Source: a virus | Length of the DNA: 25,715 bases | Virus record (IMG/VR): IMGVR_UViG_3300023223_000446 | Coordinates: 1-25,715 of that record | Direction: 5' to 3' (one strand) | Shown here: positions 13,885-19,662 of the stretch, in pieces | How the letters are laid out: every line of letters starts with the position of its first letter | Numbering within the stretch: the first letter of the stretch is position 1 | Made by a program: the position numbers and the translations under genes | Notes under the pieces: generated by a model | Seen by the model: only the letters and a program-made list of their open reading frames with translations | The model's database searches: none | Told to the model about the DNA's origin: nothing

Positions 13885-14104
13885 TCAATTTGATGTAGAT
13901 ATGTATGGATTAAAGCAAAAACTTAAACAATTTGAATGGATAAGTGTAAAAAATAAGTTACCAGGATATAAAAAAGGGGGCCGTACATATCTCTGTTATC
14001 AGGAAAAAACAAAGACAATAGCAGTTAGTTGGTATGAATTTAAAAATTTTGGTTTAACAGAAATAACCCACTGGATGCCACTACCAAAGCCACCCATAAA
14101 TTAA
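13877..14104 (+). CDS. DUF551-like phage protein
   Basis: This 75-residue protein has the DUF551 signature: WISVKNKLP (about 21-29), a central strand region (GGRTYLCYQEKTKTIAVSWYEF) and the C-terminal ITHWMPLPKPP. DUF551 is common in phage early regions and has no established function. The ATG overlaps the end of the replication gene by 8 bases, with GGTGG upstream. Confidence 0.85.
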   Translation: MTSQFDVDMYGLKQKLKQFEWISVKNKLPGYKKGGRTYLCYQEKTKTIAVSWYEFKNFGLTEITHWMPLPKPPIN

Positions 14105-14111
14105 ATAAATA

Positions 14112-14231
14112 ATGAAATACTATCATTTTATCCGTTTATTTTTAGGCATTGTTTACCGCCCCGATTGGTGTGACGGCAGGATTTCACCTAAAACCGCCTG
14201 GAAGGTTTCTAAAATAGTGTGGGGGAAATAA
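14112..14231 (+). CDS. Small phage protein, 39 residues, with RIS-TAW motif
   Basis: The frame lies between the DUF551 gene and the next gene, ending at TAA 14229-14231. The product reads MKYYHFIRLFLGIVYRPDW and then RISPKTAWKVSKIVWG. The last part is a pattern I recall from short phage proteins. It is basic and aromatic and could associate with a membrane or nucleic acid. It has no own ribosome binding site, so it is probably coupled to the gene before it. Confidence 0.55.
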   Translation: MKYYHFIRLFLGIVYRPDWCDGRISPKTAWKVSKIVWGK

Positions 14232-14236
14232 ATATT

Positions 14237-14503
14237 ATGCAAAAAATTACAATAATATGTATAGAGGAGCAAGCCGCACCAATAACAATTGATCTTATAA
14301 ATAAATATGATGTTAAATTTAACGCGGAATTAATAGCAGAAAAAAATACTGTAGATAGTTGGGAAAAAATACTCGACCACAACATTTTAGATTATGATGG
14401 GTTTAGAAATATTAAAAAAGATACATTAATTAATTACGATGAATATATAAAGGGATATGTTCAATGTACTACTAAATATAAAACTCAATACAATAGAATA
14501 TAA
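14237..14503 (+). CDS. Small early protein, 88 residues, unknown function
   Basis: A start at ATG 14237 is favoured because GGGGGAAA lies 9-16 bases upstream; a GTG at 14219 would place the start inside the previous gene. The product opens with a strand MQKITIICIEEQ, then a helix-rich acidic middle (AELIAEKNTVDSWEKILD) and a tyrosine-rich end (YDEYIKGYVQCTTKYKTQYN). No domain recognised. Confidence 0.55.
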   Translation: MQKITIICIEEQAAPITIDLINKYDVKFNAELIAEKNTVDSWEKILDHNILDYDGFRNIKKDTLINYDEYIKGYVQCTTKYKTQYNRI

Positions 14504-14546
14504 AAAATTTATGGAAATTAATCCATAATTAATAAAGGAGTAAAAA

Positions 14547-14726
14547 TTGGGAAGTTTGACAAGTAAAATCAGCGACGACATTGACGAATATAAAAGACTT
14601 TGCGAAATACATAATGAAGATATTCAATATATTAATGGGCATTTCTCAGAGGGACAGTTTTTTTCTGGCTCACCCGACTGTTATGGTAAGCATGCCGAAA
14701 GATTAAGAAAGACTAATAGAAATTAG
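14547..14726 (+). CDS. Small early protein, 59 residues, TTG start
   Basis: A perfect AAAGGAG (14534-14540) stands six bases before a TTG at 14547, and the frame runs to TAG at 14726. The same 14-base context AAAGGAGTAAAAAT precedes the next gene with an ATG, which supports this start. The product begins MGSLTSKISDDIDEYKRLCE, is helical and charged, and contains FSEGQFFSGSPDCYGKHAER, resembling a short motif but with no family I can name. Confidence 0.6.
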   Translation: MGSLTSKISDDIDEYKRLCEIHNEDIQYINGHFSEGQFFSGSPDCYGKHAERLRKTNRN

Positions 14727-14758
14727 TGGAATGAACCACTTTTAACAAAGGAGTAAAA

Positions 14759-14983
14759 ATGACTGAAGCTACAAAACTAACCGCCGGGAACCTGCGCAGC
14801 CAATTAGCTGGACACGATCCGGGCTCACACGTCGTTGGTAAAATTACGGCAAAGGAAATGCTTGAATTATGCAATGATCATTTGGGAGTTGTAACACCTG
14901 AGCCCGAGTCTAATGCCGCTGGACATGTTGACCAACCAGGTCAACCCACAGACGAAGGTGGTGAGCAACAGCAACAGCAATAA
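14759..14983 (+). CDS. Small early protein with poly-Gln tail, 74 residues
   Basis: AAAGGAG is placed 5 bases before the ATG. Residues 1-45 form a small folded segment (LTAGNLRSQLAGHDPGSHV...ITAKEMLELCNDHLG), followed by a disordered Pro/Gly/Glu stretch and a run of glutamines at the end. The N-terminal part may be a protein-interaction module; function unknown. A tRNA gene follows 7 bases after the stop. Confidence 0.6.
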   Translation: MTEATKLTAGNLRSQLAGHDPGSHVVGKITAKEMLELCNDHLGVVTPEPESNAAGHVDQPGQPTDEGGEQQQQQ

Positions 14984-14989
14984 TTAAAT

Positions 14990-15060
14990 AGCGATATGGT
15001 GAAGTGGTATCACGTCTGCCTCCAAATCAGAACTCAGGGGTTCGATTCCTCTTGTCGCTG
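14990..15060 (+). tRNA. trnW: tRNA-Trp (anticodon CCA)
   Basis: All four arms can be drawn. The acceptor AGCGATA pairs with TGTCGCT (one G-T). The D arm is GTGA/TCAC with GG in the loop. The anticodon stem is TCTGC/TCAGA with a C-T mismatch next to the loop CTCCAAA, the anticodon CCA being at 15022-15024. The T arm is AGGGG/CCTCT with loop TTCGATT. The variable loop is 4 bases and the discriminator base is G. CCA is not encoded. The length is 71 bases. It lies within the plus-strand early operon. Confidence 0.85.
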
Positions 15061-15071
15061 AAAAAAATAAT

Positions 15072-15365
15072 ATGGAAATATTACACTTAACACTTAAAAA
15101 ACGATGGTTCGATATGGTTTTATACGACGACAAGCGTGACGAGTACAGGGACATAAAACCATACTGGACAACCCGTCTTTGTGTTAATTCTAAAAAATTA
15201 AAATATACCCACATTAAATTTACAAATGGTTACGGCATAACCCGCCCCTGTTTTGTAATTAAATTAAAGGAAATTCTTATTGGTATTGGAAATCCCAAAT
15301 GGGGTGCACCGGTATTGAAAGATGTTTATATTTTAAAACTCGGTGATATTATCGCCACTAACTAA
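15072..15365 (+). CDS. ASCH-like domain protein, 97 residues
   Basis: The N-terminus MEILHLTLKKRWFDMVLYDD with KRDEYRDIKPYW (about 21-33) matches small ASCH/PUA-like phage proteins, in which this segment forms the nucleic-acid-binding barrel edge. The middle KLKYTHIKFTNGYG and the end DVYILKLGDIIAT fit the same all-beta fold. Such proteins are thought to bind RNA or modified bases. It starts 11 bases after the tRNA with no clear Shine-Dalgarno. Confidence 0.65.
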   Translation: MEILHLTLKKRWFDMVLYDDKRDEYRDIKPYWTTRLCVNSKKLKYTHIKFTNGYGITRPCFVIKLKEILIGIGNPKWGAPVLKDVYILKLGDIIATN

Positions 15366-15373
15366 AGGATAAA

Positions 15374-15688
15374 ATGAATAAACCGATAATAGTATGTTTA
15401 TGTGGGTCAGCACGTTTTTCTAAAGCATTTAGAGACGCAAATTTAAAAGAAACTCTAGATGGTAAAATAGTACTGTCTATTGGTTGTGATACTAAAAGCG
15501 ATCAAGGTTTAAATTTAACAGAAGATGTTAAAATAAAATTAGATGAATTACATAAAAGAAAAATTGATTTAGCAGACGAAGTTTTAATATTGAATGTGGG
15601 GGACTATATTGGAGAATCAACCCGCAGCGAGCTTAACTATGCAAAAGAACACAATAAAATAATTAGATTTTTAGAAGAAATTCAATAA
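15374..15688 (+). CDS. Nucleoside 2-deoxyribosyltransferase-like protein
   Basis: This 104-residue protein has an AAAGGA ribosome binding site. The start strand and phosphate-loop-like IIVCLCGSARFSKAF (5-19), the helix with KLDELHKRKIDLADEVLILNVGDYIGESTRSEL (about 54-86) and YAKEHNKII (about 88-96) match the deoxyribosyltransferase-like (Rossmann) family found in phages; Asp and Glu residues in the DYIGESTRSE segment lie where the catalytic region is expected. It could act in nucleotide salvage or base exchange for modified DNA. It is shorter than full enzymes (about 150 residues), so activity is uncertain. Confidence 0.7.
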   Translation: MNKPIIVCLCGSARFSKAFRDANLKETLDGKIVLSIGCDTKSDQGLNLTEDVKIKLDELHKRKIDLADEVLILNVGDYIGESTRSELNYAKEHNKIIRFLEEIQ

Positions 15689-15696
15689 GGAAAATA

Positions 15697-15885
15697 ATGG
15701 ATAACAATAAAACTGAAACTATCGAACCAACAGACGAAATTAAAATGACTGATTTATTAAATGATCTCAAGGCCTTACAAATAAAATATGTTTTTAAATC
15801 TGACAAAAATGTGCAGGTCTACAATCGTTGTGTCTTAGATATTAATTATATGATTGCAAATATAAAAAGAAATACAGGGGGTTGA
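15697..15885 (+). CDS. Small early protein, 62 residues, unknown function
   Basis: AAGGAA precedes the ATG. The first 20 residues are acidic and Thr-rich, followed by a helix (MTDLLNDLKALQIKYVF) and a second helical part (YNRCVLDINYMIANIKR). No domain recognised. The TGA is followed 4 bases later by another small frame. Confidence 0.5.
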   Translation: MDNNKTETIEPTDEIKMTDLLNDLKALQIKYVFKSDKNVQVYNRCVLDINYMIANIKRNTGG

Positions 15886-15889
15886 GGTA

Positions 15890-15961
15890 ATGACAAATAA
15901 TGTCAGCCTTTTGAGTACTCCGTTCGCTCCCCCCTGTTCCAATTTTACCCTCGGGGAATAA
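15890..15961 (+). CDS. Possible 23-residue peptide
   Basis: The ATG at 15890 has GAGG four bases upstream, and the frame ends at TAA just before the next gene. The peptide is MTNNVSLLSTPFAPP-CSNF-TLGE. The first bases contain the inverted repeat TGACA-AATAA-TGTCA (15891-15905). It fills the gap, which supports coding, but it could equally be a short regulatory spacer. Confidence 0.3.
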   Translation: MTNNVSLLSTPFAPPCSNFTLGE

Positions 15962-15965
15962 TTAA

Positions 15966-16271
15966 ATGAACGATGGAAATAAAATATACGAGCAAAATAT
16001 TAAACCATTATTTTTTCTCTTATGTGCCATCGATAAGGTTTTAACTGAGCAAGACATATCATTATTACTTGAAAAAATTACAGAGCTTCGAGAGAAATAT
16101 GAAATTGATCATTGCTACGGTCGCGGGTCCGGAAATGAATGGCAGAAAATTTGTGACATTATGGGTCTGCAGCTTTTAAACCCGGATGAAAAACGGGACA
16201 AGGGAGCACAGCATTTTGATAAGCGACACGAGAATTTTAAACATTTTTTACGGAGGATTTTGAATAGATGA
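15966..16271 (+). CDS. Small early protein, 101 residues, unknown function
   Basis: GGGGAA lies upstream of the ATG. The N-terminal half is helical and leucine-rich (PLFFLLCAIDKVLTEQDISL...), without being a clear membrane span. The C-terminal half is charged and His-rich (QHFDKRHENFKHFLRRIL). No family recognised. The stop overlaps the next start (ATGA). Confidence 0.55.
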   Translation: MNDGNKIYEQNIKPLFFLLCAIDKVLTEQDISLLLEKITELREKYEIDHCYGRGSGNEWQKICDIMGLQLLNPDEKRDKGAQHFDKRHENFKHFLRRILNR

Positions 16272-16507
16272 ATGGGAAAATTGATCTAGATGGGATTTTA
16301 TATATAGATAGGGCTGGAAGAAGCGTTGTACAAATGTGTAAATTTATGAGTGGTGATACGTCTGACTGTTGTGCTCATGATTGCCCTCACTTCGGAGAAC
16401 CATATAAACGTAATATTACCCGTGGTGGCACAGTTACAACATTAAATATCTGCCAAGGAAATATTTTAGAATTTGAAAATTTCAAAGATGAACGAAATAC
16501 ACACTGA
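16268..16507 (+). CDS. Cysteine-rich small phage protein (probable zinc binder)
   Basis: This protein has 79 residues. A cysteine cluster MCKFMSGDTSDCCAHDCPHFGEP (about 23-45) holds four cysteines, with His residues at AHDCPHF, and looks like a metal site. A later single Cys lies in LNICQGNIL. The CCAHDCPHFGEP string is one I recall from short phage proteins, without a known function. The ATG overlaps the previous stop; GGAGG lies 11 bases upstream. Confidence 0.6.
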   Translation: MNGKIDLDGILYIDRAGRSVVQMCKFMSGDTSDCCAHDCPHFGEPYKRNITRGGTVTTLNICQGNILEFENFKDERNTH

Positions 16508-16676
16508 ATTTAATTTGTTGCCGTGCGCTCATTGTGGCGCTGAGGGGCAATTATTAAGTGAGAGCCAATTATATTTTTTAATTAATTGTACGTGTGGTAT
16601 TGTGGTTCAACGAGAAAAGAAAATAGGTGAAAATACAAGGTCAACGGTTATGGAAATTTGGAATACACGGGCATAA
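16488..16676 (+). CDS. Lar-like zinc-ribbon protein (restriction alleviation family)
   Basis: The protein has 62 residues from ATG 16488 (an upstream TTG at 16473 is less likely). LLPCAHCGAEG (about 10-20) and CTCG (about 34-37) give two cysteine pairs, and the C-terminal STVMEIWNTRA is the typical family ending (AxxxWNxR). Lar proteins of lambdoid prophages relieve type I restriction; small homologues in phages are often of unknown activity. The start lies inside the preceding gene by 20 bases. Confidence 0.75.
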   Translation: MNEIHTEFNLLPCAHCGAEGQLLSESQLYFLINCTCGIVVQREKKIGENTRSTVMEIWNTRA

Positions 16677-16915
16677 TGAATAAAGATAAATCAAAAAAGA
16701 AAGTAACTAAAGATCAAATCCGGCAATTGATACGGATTGAATATGATACAAATAATATTCTATTTGTACCGGCCCAACATTCGCAATACGCACAAAATAA
16801 AGTTATTAAAATATTCAGTGCTTGGAGATATTTAACTAATAAGTGTAAGGCTTATAAAACTTTTTTTCATAAGGGATTATATGAACATGTTATTATTATT
16901 ACGAGGGGTAAATAA
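16676..16915 (+). CDS. Small basic protein, 79 residues, unknown function
   Basis: The start is the ATG overlapping the previous stop (TAATG). The product has a lysine-rich N-terminus (MNKDKSKKKVTKDQIRQLIRI), a middle FVPAQHSQYAQNK and an aromatic C-terminal half (WRYLTNKCKAYKTFFHKGLYEHVIII). The high positive charge suggests nucleic-acid binding; no domain recognised. Confidence 0.5.
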   Translation: MNKDKSKKKVTKDQIRQLIRIEYDTNNILFVPAQHSQYAQNKVIKIFSAWRYLTNKCKAYKTFFHKGLYEHVIIITRGK

Positions 16916-17212
16916 ATGAAAGCTGAAACACCACCCGGAGAAGTGTATAAACCACCAACACCGACAGGTGAATTATTAAAAAAGGGTGAAGGTGTTAGGT
17001 TTCACGGTATAGACTGGGGCTGTTTTCATTCGGACCAGGCAACCGGATTTATACGTTTAAAAGTCCTCGAGTATAGCGAACTCGATTTAACAAAATATAT
17101 TAAAAAAGGTAAGGAGGTAACTATTGATAATTTGAAGTACAATTGTATTTACGACGATCCGCGCACGGGTGTCGCACATTTAAAAATTAGGAAACCGAAG
17201 GGGGAAAATTGA
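16916..17212 (+). CDS. Small early protein, 98 residues, unknown function
   Basis: The N-terminal 25 residues are Pro-rich (PPGEVYKPPTPTGELL). A beta-type domain then shows two similar stretches, WGCFHSDQATGFIRLKV (about 39-55) and YNCIYDDPRTGVAHLKI (about 76-92), which look like an internal duplication (x-C-x-x-x-D-x-x-T-G-x-x-x-L-K). That duplication is visible in the sequence; the function is not known. GGGG lies upstream of the ATG. Confidence 0.55.
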   Translation: MKAETPPGEVYKPPTPTGELLKKGEGVRFHGIDWGCFHSDQATGFIRLKVLEYSELDLTKYIKKGKEVTIDNLKYNCIYDDPRTGVAHLKIRKPKGEN

Positions 17213-17448
17213 AACCAATTAATTTCAAAGAAAGCAATGTTTCTTTTGCAGAAAATCAGCCCGAATATTTGACACTACACGCTCATAAAGATAAAGCCGG
17301 TATTATCACATCTTGTTGGAAAATGTCATTTTTTGACAGGATGATTGTCGCACTAACAGGAAGGGTTTTTGTATCAACAATGACCTTTAATCATCCGTTA
17401 CAGCCGCTATATGTGTGTGCTCAATTTGCTGACTCACTACATAATTAA
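17209..17448 (+). CDS. Conserved phage protein, 79 residues (MKPINFKE...NQPEY type), TTG start
   Basis: The gene starts with TTG overlapping the previous TGA, with GGGGGA four bases upstream. The product, MKPINFKESNVSFAENQPEY followed by TLHAHKDKAGIITSCWKMS, then VALTGRVFVSTMTFNHPLQP, is a pattern I recall from many phages and prophages, where it is hypothetical. No catalytic motif is visible; the conserved Cys-Trp in SCWK stands out. Confidence 0.75.
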   Translation: MKPINFKESNVSFAENQPEYLTLHAHKDKAGIITSCWKMSFFDRMIVALTGRVFVSTMTFNHPLQPLYVCAQFADSLHN

Positions 17449-17461
17449 AGGGAAACAAATT

Positions 17462-17758
17462 ATGAGCACACAATTAACCGCCGATTTTTGGAACACAAAT
17501 AAAGAGGAGGGTTCACACCTCCGGGACTCTCAAGAAAAAGCTGTGAGACAACAGGACGTTATTTTATATTTTTTCCAAATACACCGGCATGGATATTTTA
17601 CCCCCTTCGATGTTCAGTACCGCGCAAAGCTGAATAATCCTATTACAAGTATTCGCCGCGCAATTACTAATTTAGAGAGGGCTGGTAAATTAATTAAAAC
17701 TAACATAATGAAAACCGGTATCTATGGAAAACAAAATCATACTTGGAAGCTTGCCTAG
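17462..17758 (+). CDS. Winged-helix-like small protein, 98 residues
   Basis: The start is set by AAAGGG (17447-17452) ahead of ATG 17462. After a polar N-terminus, residues about 28-95 show a winged-helix pattern: QQDVILYFFQIHRHGYFTPFDVQY, then a recognition-like helix ITSIRRAITNLERAGKLIKT and a wing IYGKQNHTWKL. It probably binds DNA; it may be a regulator or an anti-repressor-like protein. The TAG overlaps the GTG of the next frame. Confidence 0.65.
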   Translation: MSTQLTADFWNTNKEEGSHLRDSQEKAVRQQDVILYFFQIHRHGYFTPFDVQYRAKLNNPITSIRRAITNLERAGKLIKTNIMKTGIYGKQNHTWKLA

Positions 17759-17907
17759 TGTATTGGATAGTTACCGAAGACGGCCTTAAATATCCACGAG
17801 TAATAAATGTTCCAAAATGGAAAATAAACATGGTGATAATATTAATTTTAATGATGGCATTATTTATTATTTTGCTTATATTGGGGGTACATGTCAAAAC
17901 GTTTTAA
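17758..17907 (+). CDS. Tail-anchored membrane peptide, 49 residues, GTG start
   Basis: A GTG overlaps the previous TAG (TAGTG), and the frame runs 17 bases into the next gene. The first 22 residues are polar (MYWIVTEDGLKYPRVINVPKWK). The rest is one hydrophobic span (MVIILILMMALFIILLILGV) with a short basic end. Its place right before the M15 peptidase gene would suit a holin or lysis helper, but it has one span only and this is inferred. Confidence 0.45.
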   Translation: MYWIVTEDGLKYPRVINVPKWKINMVIILILMMALFIILLILGVHVKTF

Positions 17908-18373
17908 AGTAAGTAAGAATTTTTATGAAGATGAATTAATCCCGCCCGCTATTTATAATAATAAGCGGTTAAAAAATGAGTGGTTCATTGATAAAATAAC
18001 GTTGAGGATTTTACAATCAATGCGGGATTTTTACGGGCCAATGATTGTAAATGATTGGTTTACAGGTGGGCAATATAAATACTCTGGCTATCGTAATCCG
18101 AGTTGTCCGGAGGGCTCAAAATTATCAATGCACCGGCATATGAAAGCTATGGACCCAAAACCTAGAGAGTGCTCCCCAAGCGCAATAATTGACGATATAA
18201 TAGGCTATAATAAATTGTTAAAAAATGGAAATCCCCACGGGATACGAATACCATATTTTGTACATAAAATTACTTGTGTAGAATATTCTATAAAAAGAAA
18301 ACGGCCAACCTGGGCGCATTGGGATACCCGGCCTACTCGGAAATTACACGGATTATTAATTTTAAAATTATAA
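17891..18373 (+). CDS. Peptidase M15-like protein, probable endolysin
   Basis: The protein has 160 residues. The family pattern is present: YSGYRNP (64-70), a zinc-binding SMHRHMKAMD (His81, Asp88), and WAHWDTRPT with His143 and Asp145. D,D-peptidases of the M15 family cut cell-wall cross-links, and phage members act as lysins. There is no signal peptide, so release would need a holin. The usual SxHxxGxAxD has Met in place of Gly here. It is a plus-strand gene among early genes, with the tail-anchored peptide before it and a holin-like protein four genes on. Confidence 0.75.
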   Translation: MSKRFKVSKNFYEDELIPPAIYNNKRLKNEWFIDKITLRILQSMRDFYGPMIVNDWFTGGQYKYSGYRNPSCPEGSKLSMHRHMKAMDPKPRECSPSAIIDDIIGYNKLLKNGNPHGIRIPYFVHKITCVEYSIKRKRPTWAHWDTRPTRKLHGLLILKL

Positions 18374-18383
18374 AGGTGGCATA

Positions 18384-18785
18384 GTGGAAAAAGAAGTTCA
18401 TTGTGAAATTATGGTTTTTGATAAAACCGACCTGAAAGGACGCAGGTATAACCTTGATTGTTTTAAAAAATATAAATTTCCTGAGAGACTTGTTGTCACG
18501 ATGAATTTTGGTTATGAATTAAAAGACATGGTTGGATATGTAACGCATTTAACGGTTTACATGTCTAAATTAATCGGCTGTTTTACGTTGTTCAATAAAG
18601 AGGAGTGTGGCGTTGATATTCCAATAACAATGAATCTAATAAAATTAATGTATATGTGCCCAGGATTAATAATACATAAAGAGGTAAATAACATTAGAAG
18701 AAACGTTGTTTTAGAGGCTGAACTAGTTACGCTCGGCCTATGCAATACTCACGCTGATAAAAATATTAATAAAATTGGAGGTTAA
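18384..18785 (+). CDS. Early/lysis-region protein, 133 residues, GTG start, unknown
   Basis: AAAGGTGG (18372-18379) lies before GTG 18384. The product begins MEKEVHCEIMVFDKTDLKGR and is mixed alpha/beta, with a few hydrophobic patches (GYVTHLTVYMSKLIGCFTLF, LIKLMYMCPGLII) that do not read as clear membrane spans. Six cysteines are scattered without a pattern. No family recognised. Confidence 0.55.
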   Translation: MEKEVHCEIMVFDKTDLKGRRYNLDCFKKYKFPERLVVTMNFGYELKDMVGYVTHLTVYMSKLIGCFTLFNKEECGVDIPITMNLIKLMYMCPGLIIHKEVNNIRRNVVLEAELVTLGLCNTHADKNINKIGG

Positions 18786-18789
18786 ATTA

Positions 18790-18993
18790 GTGAAACAAAG
18801 TCTCATAGATTTACTGCCCAAAAACGAAGTTATTACAGAGGTTATTACAAAGCCTTTGCGGTACGACCCGGACAAGGTTCGCTTGATTTGTCCAATATGT
18901 AAAACAGAGAGATACATTGATTATACGACGTGGGATAGAATAAAAAGTTATAAAAAAAGCGGAATTTGTAGAAGCTGCGCACGTAAACAATAA
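18790..18993 (+). CDS. Small zinc-finger protein, 67 residues, GTG start
   Basis: GGAGG lies 8 bases before GTG 18790; an earlier TTG at 18775 lies within that binding site and is unlikely. Two cysteine pairs (CPICKTE at about 35-41 and CRSCARK near the end) bracket a basic helix, a simple treble-clef or zinc-ribbon arrangement. The N-terminal half repeats VITEVIT. It probably binds nucleic acid. Confidence 0.6.
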   Translation: MKQSLIDLLPKNEVITEVITKPLRYDPDKVRLICPICKTERYIDYTTWDRIKSYKKSGICRSCARKQ

Positions 18994-19002
18994 AGGAATA
19001 AC

Positions 19003-19440
19003 ATGGAAACAACATTAAATTTTTTAATGTCAACCAACGGTTTAATTTTAATTGGAATTTTATGGTATTTAGTTCAACATTTTTTGGGGGTAAAAAGTAG
19101 GAATAAGTCACAGCTTGAGAAGTGGTTAATGTCTCAGTTTATTGGTGCAATAGCCCAACAGGAAGTTGAAAAACTTGGGATAATTATGCCTGGTACAAAA
19201 AGCGAATCAGATAAAAATAGAGATCGTAGTGACATGGCAAGAACTAAAGCTATTGACAAAGTAATAAATGTTGCTCTTGCATCAAATAAGAAAAAAGCTC
19301 TTAAGGAAATTGGTATTGAGTTAACTCATAAAGCTGCAGGCATGGCAATTGATAGAATAATAAAAACTTCCAAAATGGGTATTAAGTTAAAAATTCGTGA
19401 CCTACCATTTTTAAAAGCAATAAAGTGGCCGCGTATTTAA
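19003..19440 (+). CDS. Membrane-anchored protein, holin-like (145 residues)
   Basis: AAAGGAA precedes the ATG. One N-terminal hydrophobic span (GLILIGILWYLVQHFLGV, about 13-30) is followed by a long soluble helical part rich in lysine and alanine. The layout (span, then basic helices) resembles class III/LLH-type phage holins and also some tail-associated membrane anchors. Being last but one in the plus-strand operon and near the M15 gene supports lysis. The assignment is moderate. Confidence 0.5.
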   Translation: METTLNFLMSTNGLILIGILWYLVQHFLGVKSRNKSQLEKWLMSQFIGAIAQQEVEKLGIIMPGTKSESDKNRDRSDMARTKAIDKVINVALASNKKKALKEIGIELTHKAAGMAIDRIIKTSKMGIKLKIRDLPFLKAIKWPRI

Positions 19441-19449
19441 AAAACCATT

Positions 19450-19662
19450 TTGAAAATATCTGAAAATCCGGGTGAGGGTCTACACCCCATGTATAGATGT
19501 TTTATTAATTTTAGCGACGAGCCAATTAAACAAATTGATCATATATTAAGCTCTAGATTGGTATGGCTAAAACGCAACAATGATGAAACTACAAAAAGAT
19601 TAATAAATGAAGATATTGATTATTTATTAGATCAGAGGTTCAAACTTATGGATTCTGTATAA
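19450..19662 (+). CDS. Last gene of the rightward operon, 70 residues, unknown
   Basis: The frame starts with TTG at 19450 without a good ribosome binding site; an ATG at 19489 would give a shorter protein. The product is helical in its second half (RLVWLKRNNDETTKRLINED). Its end overlaps the end of the convergent membrane-protein gene by 17 bases, and a hairpin with a T-run lies across the stop codon. Confidence 0.45.
   Translation: MKISENPGEGLHPMYRCFINFSDEPIKQIDHILSSRLVWLKRNNDETTKRLINEDIDYLLDQRFKLMDSV

Noticed and set aside
14509-14528. Inverted repeat TTATGG/CCATAA before a TTG-start gene
   Set aside because: Six bp in very AT-rich DNA is expected by chance and no promoter or terminator context is visible.
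14725-14740. Hairpin AGTGG-AATGAA-CCACT followed by T
   Set aside because: A five-base stem with a short T-run between two co-directional genes is too weak to call a terminator.
14984-15214. Minus-strand frame of 76 codons
   Set aside because: It runs antisense through the tRNA and the ASCH-like gene; its end has the familiar translation of a reversed tRNA T-arm.
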